In this document: piece by piece, positions 32,952 through 46,900 of the stretch | Position numbering within the stretch: position 1 is the first letter of the stretch | How the letters are laid out: each line of letters opens with the position of its first letter | Assembly (NCBI GenBank): GCA_902806595.1 | Contig: CADCXC010000005.1 | Coordinates: forward strand, 1,984,001-2,048,000 | Source: Pyrenopolyporus hunteri | Lineage: Eukaryota > Ascomycota > Sordariomycetes > Xylariales > Hypoxylaceae | DNA length: 64,000 nucleotides | Direction: 5' to 3' | The notes under the pieces: model-generated | Databases searched by the model: none | The model's input: the letters and a program-made list of their open reading frames with translations, nothing else | What the model was told of the DNA's origin: nothing | Translations under genes and position numbers: made by a program

Positions 32952-35900
32952 ATGCCGCTCCTGGAACTGAGTCCTGGCCCTGCTATAGTGCTGACGTGAG
33001 CTTCGGAGAGTTTCCCTGCATCGACCGATTTTATCGTGTCCAGCAGGTCAGCCCAGTGCAGAGCGTGGGGAGTCCGTCACAGTCCGCGGCGAGGCCTTTA
33101 GCTTGGTTACATCAACAGATGCGGGGTGTTTCCCAGATTGACCGTGAGAAGAGAGATAACAATGCTACTCCCCCCCACGGCCTCGATATTAATTCTCGAC
33201 ATTACACTCGCAACCAACCGCAATATTTACATCAATAGGTCCGAACCGCCTGATTAGGACCGACTTCCTTTCCCTTTTTGTTTGTTAGAACGAGAGAAAA
33301 AGCAGAAGTTATTCCAAAAGCCTAGGCGCTTAGATCTACATTAAATCCTGTTAAGGGAACTGGGACCAGGGGTTCGCGGGGGGATCCGTGTTACCGATTT
33401 CTATGGTCCCAGGCTTCCGAACGAGCCGGACGTACCGGTCTTTGTGGGGCCCCACGCCTTCGGATATAGACGCTGGTGTCGGCGGTTTCTCCCTTTTCGT
33501 TCTTTCTCTGCTCAATATGTTTACTGTAATCTTTTCATGTCCAAACACCTACCTTATTGGTACGAGTCTTGCATATAGAGTTAGGGCGGATCTTGCATAA
33601 AAAAAATTCGGCGGCATAGGAACAGTACTGGCATATTTGTCAGGGGCATATCCATCATTTTACCCCTGGCGTACCTGGTCGTCTTTTTACTTTTCATTTT
33701 CTTGTTTCTCTTCGTACTCGGAAAGATAGCTTAGCCGCGGCGCAGTTTGGGCGTACGACAGTGTTTACAATGACGATTGGCATTCTTGGCTTGTTAGGCA
33801 TGATAGCATTTTTTGGGGACCTGGTATATACCAATTTTTATCTTGTTTTATGGTTGGATCTCGAGCAGATAGCGACCCGCATGTAAGAAAGGATGATACT
33901 GAAACGATGATGGCCTAGGTTGGCACTCAGCCACGAACTAAGATAGGGTGTATGTATGTAATTGCGCAATCAATCATTATCTAAATACAGTGTGTACCTC
34001 TCGTCCGACATACACCCCCCTTCAAGCTTTTCGTCGTAAAAACCTGATGGTGTTGGGGCCCAAATGTTAAGCGAAACCTACCTAGGTAGCTAGCTAGCTA
34101 GCTTCCTGGCAGCTCGGTAGGGCGGAAGAGAAGAAAATAATAAACAAAGTGATTAAAGAAAATTAACAACGCAGACACGTAATACGCGAGGCTCAGCTCT
34201 CCCACTCCCACTCCCCTCCACTCCACGTGGCGGCTCCCAGCGGATTAGGTTTATGTTCCCTGAGTCCTTTTTTCCCCTTTCCCTCTCTCTCCTTGTGTGG
34301 TACAAGGCCGAATCGCCGATTCGAGCTGAGATCGGCTTCTCGGCCTTTTTTCCCTCTCCCTCCCTTTCCCTTGTTCCCACCCCTTTCGGGCTTCAACAGC
34401 CCCCGGCGCCGTTGCCGCCTCCGCCGCCGCAGCCCCTTGGCTTTGCTTGCTTGCTTACTGAGGATGGGGAAATACACGTAACTTTTTGATGCTTAGGTAG
34501 GTAGGTAGCTAGCTAGGTATATGGAGGTATATGCTGGTGGGTATCGAGCCCGAGAGCCCCGAGACTGGTCCGTTTAATGCTGTGGCGAGATGCATGTGTG
34601 TAGATAGGTAGATAGATAGGTTATATATATAAATTGGTAGATACCTGCGGATCTCGGGAATACCGAGAGATCTGGGAATTGGATTAGTGGGCTCCGGTCC
34701 GCCCGTTGACTCGCTGTCGATGTTGATAAGGGAATGTCGATTCCCGCCGTGCCGATTTTTCTCCGCCGGTTTTCTTGACGGATTACTCACTACTTACTAG
34801 GGGTTTTAATGTTGGTGGGACGGTGCTCCGGTAATGGAAGGCATCCGTTTCTCGATAGCGATGCTTAGGTTTTTATTTTCTTACAGTTAATGGGTTGTAT
34901 ATTTGGTGTAACCGGCTTCCAATAGTCATCGCAAGTCCCTACGATTTGGTGAATAGGGGTTCGTAGGTCTAAAAACATTTTCTCCTTTTAGTCCTGCATA
35001 GCGCCGCATTTCTAAGACGACTCAATTTAATAATAGGCACCCCGGATAGCTGTTGGGAAAAGGATGGAAGGAAGGGAGATTCAGTAGTACGCCGGGAAAT
35101 AAGCTACTCGATATACACGAGAAGTGGCTGGCAGGTATTGTGGCAAAGGATGGGCAAGGTATTTCCAACAGGGCCTCAGGGTACTCTTTTCGGCTGAATA
35201 TCTCGATGCCTTTTTGTTGGTGTGACTAATGATGTGCTATTGGCCCTATTTAATGATCCTCCTCGTATCCGCCATTGGCATCGGAAACGAGTTGCTAATA
35301 GATATCATCAGATACTTCTAAAAGGCATTCTGATAGCCCGTAGCCCAGTGCCGTGAAGAATCGGATATCATTACGACTAAAGGGGACCCCTAAGCTGGGT
35401 GGGCGCTAGAAGCTCAAATACCTACCTACCCCTTCATTATCAATGCGTATTGACCTGCTTTGGATTCACAAGTTGTTATTTCGTGAAATGTGGTAGGTAC
35501 CTTATTGTGAGAAGTTACACATAGAAGCGGCACCGGTCGATATTTTAATACTCGTCTCTCTAATGCACTGTTATAATACCGGCGGCTCATTCCAAGTGAG
35601 TGCTGCGATCGGATCTGGTTTGTATGAGCTATGAGTGGGAAGGGGAGAAGTACGTCGCATTTCTCTTTTGATCCTCCAGACATGAGTTCGCCTGTGATAT
35701 TCCGCAGTGCGTTGAGTCTCGCAGAGGATGCGTGCTCCCTAACTCAACTCTGAGGGCTTGATGCTGACGTTCTTCCAGCCTCCTATAATTATGACTTCCG
35801 GAGAGGCGCTAGGAGTTAAAACCCCTATTCAAGTTAGGCCACTGTTAGTTCGATATGATAGGAGGGCTTTTGTGACCGGAGGATGTAACGGGGATGCTGG

Positions 35901-36498
35901 CTCTCCCGGACTTTCTGTTGGGAGCTGAGTCCATTATCTATTACCTTCGGCAGCTCTAGTTTAACGCCTTTGGCTTGGTGGCGTTGCGCTATGAATGTGT
36001 CCGTTTGGGGAGAGTTTAGGAGAAGGAATTTCTAGCTGATAACCTAGATAGATTATAGGATGCATACGGGTATGCTGTGCGCTCTTGCTATTTACCTCTG
36101 CTGCGTCTATAGCTGTAGATTGTTACTTATGTTAAGATAGCAAAGGGTGATAATAAGTTGTGGTAGTTGCCTTACTTCTGGTATGACTTTGGCGGCGACA
36201 AGGGGTGGTACCTGCCCGATTAATGCATACATAAAATATTCATTAAATGGATATATGCTGATGACGTCTAAGGGCGAGAGCGGGACCCCTGTCATAAAAA
36301 AAAGAAAGAACAATGAAATCACGTACTATCGAGGTACGTAGCGACGCGGACAACCGTACTTCTACAACATCGGCGTTTTTATGTTTTTAGGTACCTTTAC
36401 CGAAAAAAACTATTCGCCATAAGCATTACCGTAACGACTGCGATATGCGCTACGACCTTACTTACTATTTGAGTTGAGATAACTCTAGCATTGTCGAA
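32952..36498. other. Intergenic region; no supported gene
   Basis: 3.5 kb between the Ecl1-like gene and swc2. Contains GCTA/TAGG-type short repeats at 34076-34104 and 34495-34520, a CT-rich stretch at 34260-34400 and a TAGGTACC site at 36390. Open frames in 34150-34490 are products of the purine/pyrimidine-rich stretch. An 80-codon frame at 32996-33238 probably lies in the 3' UTR of the Ecl1-like gene. Confidence 0.5.
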
Positions 36499-39281
36499 AT
36501 GGCGAATGAGGAGGATGAGCAGCGCGTACAAACAAACGAAAATAGTCCCGATCTCGATCCAATCGATTCGAGCAGCGAAGATGGCGGCTCGGGCGACGAA
36601 GATGGGTCCCCCCAAATCGAGTGGCTTGCTACAGGACGAGAAAAACGATCCACGGCAGGTAACCGCATGAAGTCCATGATTGCTGCCGAAGAACCCGATG
36701 ACGAACTGGAGCTCCTCTTTGCCGAAGACGAAGATGACGCGGGCTTCACCGATGTCGAAGACGATGGCTCCGACGTGCAGATGGACTCCTCTTCCGACGA
36801 AGAGGACGCGCAGGAAAATGGCGACGAACTCGAGGGTGAGAAAGAGTTGGAAAAGCAGGCGCGCGAGAGCAGACAAGCAGCACGGAAGCGAAAGGCCCAA
36901 GAGGCAATCCCAATCAAATTTCGCAAGAAAGTGAAGATTGCGCCGACGCCCTCAAGCGGTTCGACAGCGCCAGAGCCGAAGCCGAGACCAAAGAAGAAAT
37001 CAGAAAGGACGAGCTGGCTGCCGTCGCCGGCCGACATGCCTACGCGAGCTTCTAAACGAGAGACTACGATGCTCAGCAAGGAGCAGTTGCACCAGCAGAT
37101 GATCGAACGAGAAGTCAAGCGTCTCAAACAGGTCGAGGCTATGGAGAAGAAGGCTAAAAAGATGGAGGCTCTGAAAAAGCCGCCTATGACGCAAGCTCAA
37201 AGGCTCGCCGAGGCTGCTATCGTTGAGAAGAAGAACTCGAAGAGCTTAAACCGCTGGGAGGAGGCTGAGAAGCAGCGGGAAGAAGAACGAAGGGCTAAGT
37301 TGGCCGCCTTGAACAACCGAACCCTGGATGGCCCTGTGGTTACCTTCTGGAGCGGAGTGGGCGAATGGGTTGATGGCAAGTTGAAGCACGTCGGCAAGAT
37401 CGTCACCATCGAGGAGAAGCCGGCCAAAAGGAAACGAGCCTCTACTAGTGGACGTGAAATGTCGACAGAGCCTACAAATGCGGAGGAACCTGAAAACACC
37501 AAAGAGCCGGGACAGACCACAACGGACAAGATTGGAAGGGAATCGGCGCCAATTTCAACTGAGGCGCCGAAATCAAAAGAGGATGAAGTTGGAGACGGGG
37601 CCATATCAACGCCGACGGTTCCAAAAGACTCTGTTGCGGGGGGTGAGGAGCATGCGCCTACATCGAATACCCCAGCGCCGTCGACGCAGCCGGCCCAAGC
37701 TGCACCTACTAGTGTTGCCCCAGCTGCTCCCGATTCACTCCCTAAGGACGTGACACCTCCACTTCCGACGGCGAGGTTAAACCAGCCCCAGCCCCAGCCG
37801 CAAGTCCAAGAGCCGAAAATACCGGAAGCCAAGCCCCCTGAGGTGAAGCCTCCGGATGTGCGACCTCCCGTGACAGGCATCTACACTACCAGCATATTTG
37901 CGCCTCCACAGCCGTCACAATTAATGAAACCGCCGGAACTAAAACCACCTTCTAATAGTTTCTTAGCTCCTCCGGCGGGGATTTCTCAAGGTGGCCTTTC
38001 TATGCCCATGATTGGGTACCATTCCACACCTAACAGCAGCAATCCCTCAACTGTTCTGGCCCCCCCTAACACAACGCAGAGACAATCACCTCTCTCTATG
38101 CCTCAGACGGGGGCTTGTTCCCCCCATATTCCTACCTCAACCCACTCTATTCAGCCTCTGAACCAACCTGTACAAACAGCCACGGCTACGGCCACAACTA
38201 TGTCTACACCTACACCTACGCCTGTGTCTACGCCTGCGCCTGTTTCCACTCCCGCACCCACTCCCACTCCCACCCATATTCCTACCCCTGCTCAGGCACC
38301 CACGGCTACGCCTGCGCAGAAACTCACCCCAACTGTTCGACATACACACAAGACTCCTCACAGTACCGTTAGGTCTTCTAAGGCCAACTCACGGGGACAC
38401 CAGGCTAAAGAGGCTCCGCCGCCGCCACCACCTTCACCGCCTGCTAATGGTAAAGCTACGCGGAACTGCATCATACTACAAAATTTCAATGAGGATGCCG
38501 TGAAGGAGAAGGCCGTACAGAATCGAATTCTGTTCGGCAGGGATATGGCCAAGCTTAGTAGTAAGTTTTCTCCCCGCTACGGCATATTACGGATCTAGAT
38601 GCTAAAGACAATACAGAGCCGGCACCAGCACCTCGTTGTGTCATCACCAACCATCCGGCGCGCTATAGAGATCCTAAAACTGGGCTGCCGTATTATAACG
38701 CCTACGCATATCGGGAAATACAGAAGCTCTGGCGGGGTGAGTATAAGTGGAGTCGTATGGTAGGTGCGTGGATGGGCACCGGGACTTGTGCGGCGAGCGG
38801 CGTGCCAGCCCGATTTCTAGATCCAGATGCACCGGGACCACCGAAGAAGACGGAAGCCCCTGAAAATCCTGAGGATAGCGCCCAAGAGTCGAATAGAGAT
38901 GGTCCATCTTCCACAGCAACCACGACAGCCGCACCGGCAGCATCGGCAGCATCAGCAGCGCCAGCAGCAATGCCCGTGCCTAGTGGGCAAAAGGGACAGG
39001 CCGCCACTACGGATGTAGTATCTCCTACGACGACCGCTACGCCAAACCAGCCTTTAGCTGCGGTTCAAACCCCAACATCAACCCCAACCCCAGCTGCGTT
39101 CACAACTCCAGCTCCGCCTATAACCGAGCCTTTGGTAACGCCTGCAAGTTCGACTCCTGTTACTACTGAAGCCCCAGCCGTTCCAGCTCCTACGTTTGCG
39201 GCGCCTTCTTCGGCTCCGGCCCCGGCTGCGGTCACGAGCACAACACCTATGACGATAAATCGGAATAGCAATGAGATATGA
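36499..39281 (+). CDS. swc2: Swc2/Vps72 (YL1 family), SWR1 complex subunit
   Basis: Two exons, 36499-38560 and 38617-39281, give 908 aa. Swc2 is the SWR1 subunit that binds the H2A.Z-H2B dimer and nucleosome-free DNA. The YL1 N-terminal domain is clear: an acidic histone-binding region (residues about 1-125, with 'EWLATGREKRSTAGNRMKSM' and 'EDDAGFTDVEDDGSDVQ'), then basic and coiled stretches with 'RRWEEAE'-like helices to about 270 and 'VTFWSGVGEWVDGKLKHVGKI'. The YL1 C-terminal domain lies in exon 2: 'CVITNHPARYRDPKTGLPY' and 'AYREIQKLWRG'. The intron (56 nt, GTAAGT...ACAG) was placed so that 'MAKLSKPAPAPRC' is continuous; a nearer acceptor at 38598 also keeps the frame. The middle (about 320-640) and the tail are Pro/Thr/Ala-rich low complexity, with runs such as 'STPAPTPTPTHIPTP', making it longer than most relatives. 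Confidence 0.92.
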
Positions 39282-39419
39282 CATCTCCATATAGGGTATC
39301 ACATTATAAAGACTTAAGTGTCGACCTAGATATATACCTCTCTTAAGGACTCCCAAGAACAGCCAAACGCCTAATCAATGCATTATGCCTCAAACCTGAA
39401 CCCATGACTCGTCAGGCAA

Positions 39420-39833
39420 CTAGCGTCTCTTTGTCTTCTTCTTGTCACCGTACTTTGGAAAGACGATCTTGCTCTTCTTCTTCCGCTTCTCGATGCGCTT
39501 CTTATCACTGCGTTTAGCCGAAGTAGATTTGGCGTCGTCAATGTCCATTGCTGCGAGATATCGTCGTTAGAGACTTAGGTACGGAACGTGTTGCTTGGCC
39601 TACGATTCGTACTTACAGTTATCGTTGGCGCTCGCCGTCGCAGAAGGGTCTTCGTCTATCTTAATCGCATCTTCTTCAGCACTTTCCGGTTGAGGTGGTT
39701 TCGGTTGCGCGGCCAGTTCGAGTAGCTTGGCAGAGAGACGCTCAGCCCTGGCTGCCTCAATAGGGCCGAAGACGTTGGCCTTCAAACGCTGGTTGTTGGC
39801 CTTGCGCGTACTGGCGCGAGCGCTTTTCGCCAT
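39420..39833 (-). CDS. DUF2423 small basic protein, probable ribosome biogenesis factor
   Basis: Two exons on the minus strand, 39833-39617 and 39550-39420, give 115 aa; the 66-nt intron has donor GTAAGT and acceptor CGCAG and rebuilds a Ser codon. The N-terminal 'MAKSARASTRKANNQRLKANVFGP' with 'EAARAERLSAKLLELAAQPKP' is the DUF2423 signature, found in the yeast nucleolar protein YBL028C and related to animal LLPH. The C-terminus 'KRIEKRKKKSKIVFPKYGDKKK' is the conserved basic tail. These proteins are associated with pre-60S ribosome assembly in yeast; that role here is inference. It converges with swc2 with 138 bp between stops. Confidence 0.85.
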
Positions 39834-40966
39834 CGTGAGGGGAGAGAGCGGCCTGTGTTGGGGAACTAGGTAGACTGGAAGAAGGGAGATCTATGAGGAT
39901 ATTTTGAAGGTGGGTGTGTTGAACTTGAGAAGTATTAGTACAATATACAAAGTTATAAAAAAGGAGAAATTGGATAAAATTCTCCCTCAAATCTAATTAT
40001 GTCCATGGGCGGGCATATGCTTACCGTAGATACTCTAATTCGTAGAGTGGTACTAGTGATGGCGAATTCGAAAATTGAACAAGAAAAGAAACCAAAGAAA
40101 AAAAATATTTAGACTGGTTCAACCGCTCCGCACTCCGTAAGACGGGTGGGTGGGGCAATCCATACCTGGGCTGTCTGGGCAGATCAAGCCTTGCTGTAGA
40201 TCCCGCTAAGATAAGAGCTACAGGGGTAAGGGGACCAAGGGGAATTAGAATGCACGGCTAGATGCACGTACTATGTACAGTACCTATTAAGAATTTCCGC
40301 TTAATGTGGTAGGCGGTGAATTTTCTTTTATAGGAGCAATACCTCACTCATCAGCCGCCGAGGACGTCGCAAGTTCAGAAACGTCTCCGAAAGCTTGTAC
40401 CCTTTTTTTCTCATTTCGTCCCTTAAGCCACTTTGCGAAGGCTGACTGACACGCCCCTCTGCTTACCTTGCTGCTTAGACCTAGAGGGTTTAAGCTCAGC
40501 ATTGGAGCCTAGCAAGTGCAGCTGTACTTGTTTTCTGGAATAATAATAGTAATTTCCGACCTTTCTCGAGTCACAGTATCTCGCCTGACCCTTCGGCCGG
40601 TGTCTCTCCCCATCCTCAGCCGAAAGGTTGAAATACGACTCGTCGCGCGATCCCGAAACACATACCTCTCCGTACATTCATACACCACACACACATAAAC
40701 GCGCACATATACGCACAGATATACACCACACGTACACGCGCTCGTCGACACATTGATACACACGACACGAGTACATACGTCCAAGGTACCTGGGGAGAGT
40801 ACGTACCTACGTGCCTAGGTTGCATAGGTACCTGGGAACTTGGGCGGCTGGTGCAGCCCTGCGGCGGCCAGTGCCTCCTCCAGCACACGATAGAGCCTTC
40901 CTCATGAGGCGGCTCACCTGGACAAGGTGCGATTGCGTTCCTCGACGGTAGCGAGCAAGAGCAACC
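39834..40966. promoter_or_regulatory. Divergent promoter region DUF2423 gene / SUMO ligase gene
   Basis: 1.13 kb between opposite starts. 40680-40780 holds CA/CACG-rich simple sequence, and 40790-40840 two or three TAGGTACC-type sites within 170 bp of the SUMO-ligase start. Open frames on the minus strand here are CA-repeat artefacts. Confidence 0.5.
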
Positions 40967-43125
40967 ATGTCTTCCTCCACCAACTCGGACGTTCGATCGC
41001 TCGAGCGAATCATAAACACGCTGCTTAATAAACAGCTACAACACATCTGCTCCTCCCATGGACTGCGCACGAGTGGGGTCAAGGCTGATTTGCAGAATCG
41101 CATTAAGAACGGTGAGTTATACAATACGAGTGATATACCCTGAAGCATCTACCTACCTCTAGTACTCTGTGCAGTACTCCGTCTATTGCTCTCCATCTAC
41201 TACCGGCCTACCCTCTCTATCTACTACTCTTCTGGACTCGAGCCTGGTATTCTGATGGAGCAACCATGATGCCTCAATCCTCGACGAGCTTGCCCATATA
41301 AATTCTGTCTCCCACTACTTTACATCCCAAGTTGCAGCTTCTTCCTTACATCTACACCTCACCCTACCCTTCCTCCTCTCCCCCGTTGTCATCATGGCCC
41401 GAAAAGCCCCACGGTACCGCATGCTAATCACCGATCGTTTAGCCCTCCACGAAAACCTCCAATCCGATCCCGCGAACTATAGCGCGATTTGTAACACAAT
41501 ATTGAGTTATCGCGGAGGCAGCTCAACCCCACAGAGCATGGCTCCTCCGTCTAATACAGGCGCGCCGCCTCAGAGTCATGGCGGTCGAACCACCTACTAT
41601 AGCTCCTATAATTCATATCCACAGCCGACTTCCAACATCACCCAACCAAGTCGCAGCTACACCAACGGAGCCGGCATCGGTAATACCGCCACCGGGTACC
41701 CGGTCGCGGCCAGAGCACCGCACGCGGACAACTTGTTCAAAAATACCCCTTTCTATACCATCGAGACCAGGATCGGTCCGCTCCACACGTGTCAAGGTAC
41801 GGTGCCGCCATGCGCGTCCCCCGGTATGGGCTTTACCGCGCTCTTGACACTGATTCAACTGACATCTCTCTTTTGCTTTAGTCATGAGCAGTCATAAACA
41901 TTCCATCACCATTACCTTGAAGGCTAGCGAGTATCCGGACCTCGCACGCTGCGGGACTCACCTGCCCACCAAGCTCATGGTCTTCTGTGGAAGCGAAGAA
42001 GTAGGGCCCCAAGATATCCAGTTCCCTCACCAGTCCGAAGTCAAGGTGAACGGCGAGGACGTGAAGCATAACCTTCGAGGTCTTAAGAACAAGCCCGGAT
42101 CAACCCATCCGGTTGATATTACTCCTTTCTTGCGACTGAAGCAGTCTAACTATGCCAATAATGTAGAGTTTACTTATGCTCTAACAAATAAGGTGAGAGA
42201 GAACGGAATGTCTATCAAGACTCGAGTGAGCCAATTCGCTGGCGTCAAGCGGCGTCTCTCAAATTTACCCCTTTGACTAACGTACCCGAAACAGAAGTAC
42301 TATCTGGCGCTATACGTCTGCAAAACGCATCCCATCGAGGAGCTAGTCACAAGGATCAAGGAGAAGAAGATATCTAAGCTTTCCGTGATTCGAGAGAGTA
42401 CGACATAAGTTCCTATTAGCTACCAGAGCTTTCATGCTGATTCATTTCTAGTCTCGAAGAAAGCAAACGATCCAGATGTCGTGGCGACCTCCCAGGTCCT
42501 GTCCCTGCTGTGTCCGCTAAGCTATACCAGACTAAAAGTTCCCTGTCGAGGAGTACTTTGCAACCATATACAATGTTTTGATGCAAATTCATTTATGCAG
42601 CTCCAGGAACAAGGACCGACCTGGAGCTGTCCGATCTGTTATAAGCCAACGCCGTTCAGCAGTCTAGCGATCGACGAATACGTCCAGGAGGTCTTAGAGA
42701 ACACGCCTGAATCGTTGAATCAGGTCACGATCGAACCGGACGGTCAATGGAGATTGAAGACGGAGGATCCGGAACCCACCCGATCCCGACCGCCGCCTGT
42801 TGGCACCAAAATAGAGGACGATGACGATCTTTCCATCCTCTCTGACTCGCATGGTTTCGGTAACGGTACCAGCGGCGGGCCTATCGGCGCGAGAAATACC
42901 TTAAGCACGCCGAGCCGCTCTCTGCTTAGCAGCGAAACGCCCAACGGCGGTTCCCGGGAGACGCCGAACACGCAAAGGTCGGGAACGAACAAGCGGCCGG
43001 CGGAGGTAATCGATCTTACCAACAGCAGTGATGAGGATGATGAACCTATCGTCCGCCCTGCGAAGCGCCAGTACACGGGGCCAACTAACGGCCTAAACTT
43101 TCCTCCCGCGTATAACGCCTATTAG
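40967..43125 (+). CDS. Siz/PIAS-type SUMO E3 ligase
   Basis: Five exons, 40967-41111, 41443-41796, 41882-42192, 42295-42397 and 42452-43125, give 528 aa in one frame. The protein transfers SUMO from Ubc9 to nuclear targets. Domains in order: SAP DNA-binding helix pair (residues about 8-48, 'LLNKQLQHICSSHGLRTSGVKADLQNRI'); a Ser/Tyr-rich linker; the PINIT domain (about 135-300, 'PFYTIE...', 'YYLALYVCKTHPIEELV'); the SP-RING (325-367) with C341-x-H343 and C364-x2-C367; and a C-terminal SUMO-interaction motif 'VIDLT' at 490-494 followed by the acidic 'SSDEDDEP'. Intron 1 is 331 nt; the others are 54-102 nt with good donors. It matches the fungal single Siz/Pli1 type and is shorter than yeast Siz1. 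Confidence 0.9.
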
Positions 43126-43776
43126 GAATATACATCTTGCTCGCGGCGATCCCGCGACTTAACGGAAACCTTACAACGCCAGACGATGGACTTCGTATGC
43201 GAGCGGACGATAGGACTCTTGCAAGACTAGGAAGTTGGTCTATATTGCGGCCTTAAGAACCCCTACACGGATTTAATGTCGGTTGCTCAGCGGTGAGCAA
43301 GGCGACGTGTACCATAAGGGCTCGAATCTCGCGAGGTGAAATTCGACGGTATCGAAAAGTTCAAGAAGTGGAGCTTCACTTACCTCTCCGTTCTCAATTG
43401 TCTGTGTACATAGAATGCGATGATGCTCTTGTGCGAATAGGGTACGGTCATGACAATAAGTTACATAGGAGAGGGGTAGTTTAGGTACGAGGGCGTTCAG
43501 GACGGAAATACCTCTTGCTTTTGGAGGCTAAGCATGGCTGGATTTGCAAGCACAGAGGTCAGGGTTGACGCCGCCAGATTTGATAGACCAAATGTCTCTA
43601 CCGCGGTAGCGTCATTCGAACGTGAATAAGGAAATAAACATACTTAAACCATGGCCCGAGTTCGTCGTAGAAACGTCTAGATCGTAAGGACTCGACTGCC
43701 GCGGTTTTCCGTCTTTATATTCTTTTCATTACCTTCGTAGAAATATCCCTTTTAATGCTTATATTAATATATTAGG
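43126..43776. other. Transition from gene to RIP block
   Basis: 650 bp of 3' flank of the SUMO-ligase gene, of normal composition until about 43740, where AT content rises. A 63-codon frame at 43293-43484 has no family support. A D-arm-like stretch near 43283-43300 was tested as a tRNA and rejected. Confidence 0.5.
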
Positions 43777-43999
43777 TGTATGCATTTATGCGGCTAGTAC
43801 TTATTACGACGTAACCTTTGTGTATTATTAGTTTTATATTTTAATAACGTTTATAACTCGTTAATATTTATACGAAGTTAAATTATAAATAAAATATAAA
43901 TATTATAAATTATTTAATTTTTTTAAATTTTAATAATCGATAAATATTATTTTTATATTTTATATAATAAAATTTAAATTATATAATTAAATATTTATA
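43777..43999 (+). repeat. Left LTR of block 2
   Basis: Its outer 60 bp keep G and C (tgtatgcatttatgcggc...) that are A or T in the right LTR. Its inner end is fully AT. Confidence 0.75.
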
Positions 44000-46900
44000 T
44001 TATTTTTTTTCGTTTAATAATAATTTTTTAATTATTAAAATAAATTTATTTAAAATATAAAATAATATTAAAATAATATTAAAAATTATATATATTAAAA
44101 ATTATATTAAAATTTTATATTTATATTTTTTTTTATTTTATTATACGTTAACGATTACGTTTTAATAATGTTAAATTAACGTATTATATATTTTATATAA
44201 AATGGTTATTATTTACGTATATTAAAAATAAATTAATATCGTTATATTTATTAAATAATAAAATATTTTCGAAATTTTATAAATAATATATATTATTAAC
44301 GTAATAATTTACGATAATTTAAAAGTTATTATAATATAATTTATATTTAACGATATATTATTATATTTAAAAGATTTAATCGTTAAATACGTAAATTTAA
44401 ATAAAATTTTTTCGTTTTTATAAATATATTTTAATTTATTTTCGAAAGGTTTTTAAATTATTAAAATAATTTTTTATTATTAACGTTTTATATTATATCG
44501 TTAATTATTTAATAAATTTATTTTTTTTTTTTCGTCGATTTTTAGACGTATTTAACGTAATTTGATTATTAATTTTAAAAAAATTAAATTTTAAATATAA
44601 AAAAAAAATTATTATAATCGTTAAATTTAAAAATACGATTATAAATATTTATCGTTTATTTTAATAATTTTAAAAAATTTCGTATAATTAAATTAATTTA
44701 ATATTTTTTAAATATAATACGTTTTAAATTATCGTTAATTTTTTTAATTTTTTTATTATTTCGAAAACGTAATAAAATAATAAATTTTATTATTAAATTA
44801 CGTTTTTAATATTATTATTTAATTTTTTTATTAATAAACGCGTTAATATTATTTAATATTTATTTACGAGGGTAATTAAAAATTTTTTTAATTTTAATAA
44901 ATATTAAAATAATATCGATAAACGATATCGTCGATACGATTTTAACGATTATTTAATTTATTACGTATTTAATAATAATTAAAATATAAGTAACGATTAT
45001 AAAAATATAATCGATTATTTATTATATTAACGAAGTTAATAAATAAATAAATTATAAATCGAAAAAAATCGAATTTAATTTTTTTATTAATTAATATATT
45101 AAATATTTTATAATAATTTATTAAATAATTAATATTATTTCGAAATATTAATATCGTCGAATCGCGTTTTTTATATAATATTAATTATAACGTAATTTAA
45201 ATTTTAATGGATTTTTTTTATAACCGTAAATAATTTATTATATTTAAATATTATTTTTAAAATAATCGTTTTTATCGACGTATTTATAATATAAAACGAA
45301 TTTTTAAAATTTTTTTTAATATTAAATAATTTTATATAAACGATTATTATATATTATAAAATAATATTTTATTTATTCGATTTTTAAAAAAAAAAAATAA
45401 CGTTATTTTTTAATTAAAATATTTAAAAATAACTTATAAATTTATTTTAATAAATTCGTATAATTTCGTTATTAAAAATTTAACGTTAATTTTTTTAACG
45501 AATAAAATTATTTTAAATCGAAATAAATAATCGATTAAAATATTTATTTTATTTATTTTATAAATAATATAAATATTATAATATTTTATAATATTTAAAA
45601 AATATAAAATTTTTATAAATTAATTAAATTTTATATTTAAAATTTTAAATAATTTATAATTAATAATTATAATTATATTATTATTTTCGATTTAATGTTT
45701 TTAATGTTAAAATATTAATATAATTATTAATAATTTTTTTTTTTAAATAATATATTTTTATTAAATATTAATTAATTTTTTCGAAAAATATATTACGAAA
45801 TAAAAAACGAAGTTCGATTTATATATATAAAATTATAAAAATATAATTTTTATATATTTTTAATTAATATCGATTTTAATAATCGATTAACGATATTAAT
45901 CGAACGGTTTAATTAAAAGTATAATAATAATAACGTTTCGAATATTTTTTTAAATATTTTTAATAATTTAATTTAAAATAACGAATTTATTTTTAAAATT
46001 TTTTATTAATTTTAAAAAAAATATTATTATTAATAAATAATTTTTTATTAAATATTTAAAATAATTTATTACGTTTATAAATATTCGTATTTTTATTATA
46101 ATAAATAATTTAAAACGGTTTTTAATTACGGCGATTTTTATTAAATTAATTTTTATATTATTTTTTAAAATTAAAAAACTTAAAAATACGTTTTTTTATA
46201 CGAATAATAATATTTTTTAAAAATTAAATAATAAATTATATTCGACGAAACGATAAAATATTATAATAATATATTCGTAAAAATATTTTATAATATTAAT
46301 TTATATATATACGTCGTTTAATAATTCGTTAACGAAATTTTAATATAATTTTAAAATTTTTTTTATTATAAATTAAAACGTCGTTAAAACGTTATAAAAG
46401 TCGAAAAATATTATTTTTTATTAATATAATTTAAATAATATTATAAATATTATTTTTTTTCGATAAAAAAAATAAATAAAAATATATTAAAAATTATTTT
46501 TAAAATTTAAAAAAATATATTATTTATAATTTACGATTTTTTAAATTTAATTTATAATATTAAATAAAAAATAAATATTTTTAATGGTAATATTATTTAA
46601 ACGGTAATAATCGATATAAAATCGTTAAATTATATTTTCGTTAATTATTTAAAATTTAATAATTTCGTCGAGGGTTTTTTTCGAAGTTAATAAAAATAAT
46701 AAATTTTAAAAATTAATGTTATTTTTTATATATAATTTTTTATATTTAAATAAGAAATTTTTTATAATTTTAATTTACGATAAATTATATCGTTAAAATA
46801 ATAATTTTATTAAATTATAATCGTTTATATTTATTCGATATTAAATTTTTATTTTATTTTTTTATTTAAATTTAATATCGAAAAATTTAAATATTTTTTT

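Noticed and set aside
43271..43345. tRNA-like stretch with a GCTC...GAGC stem and a TTCGAAT-like loop
   Set aside because: No matching anticodon stem or acceptor stem can be formed around it.
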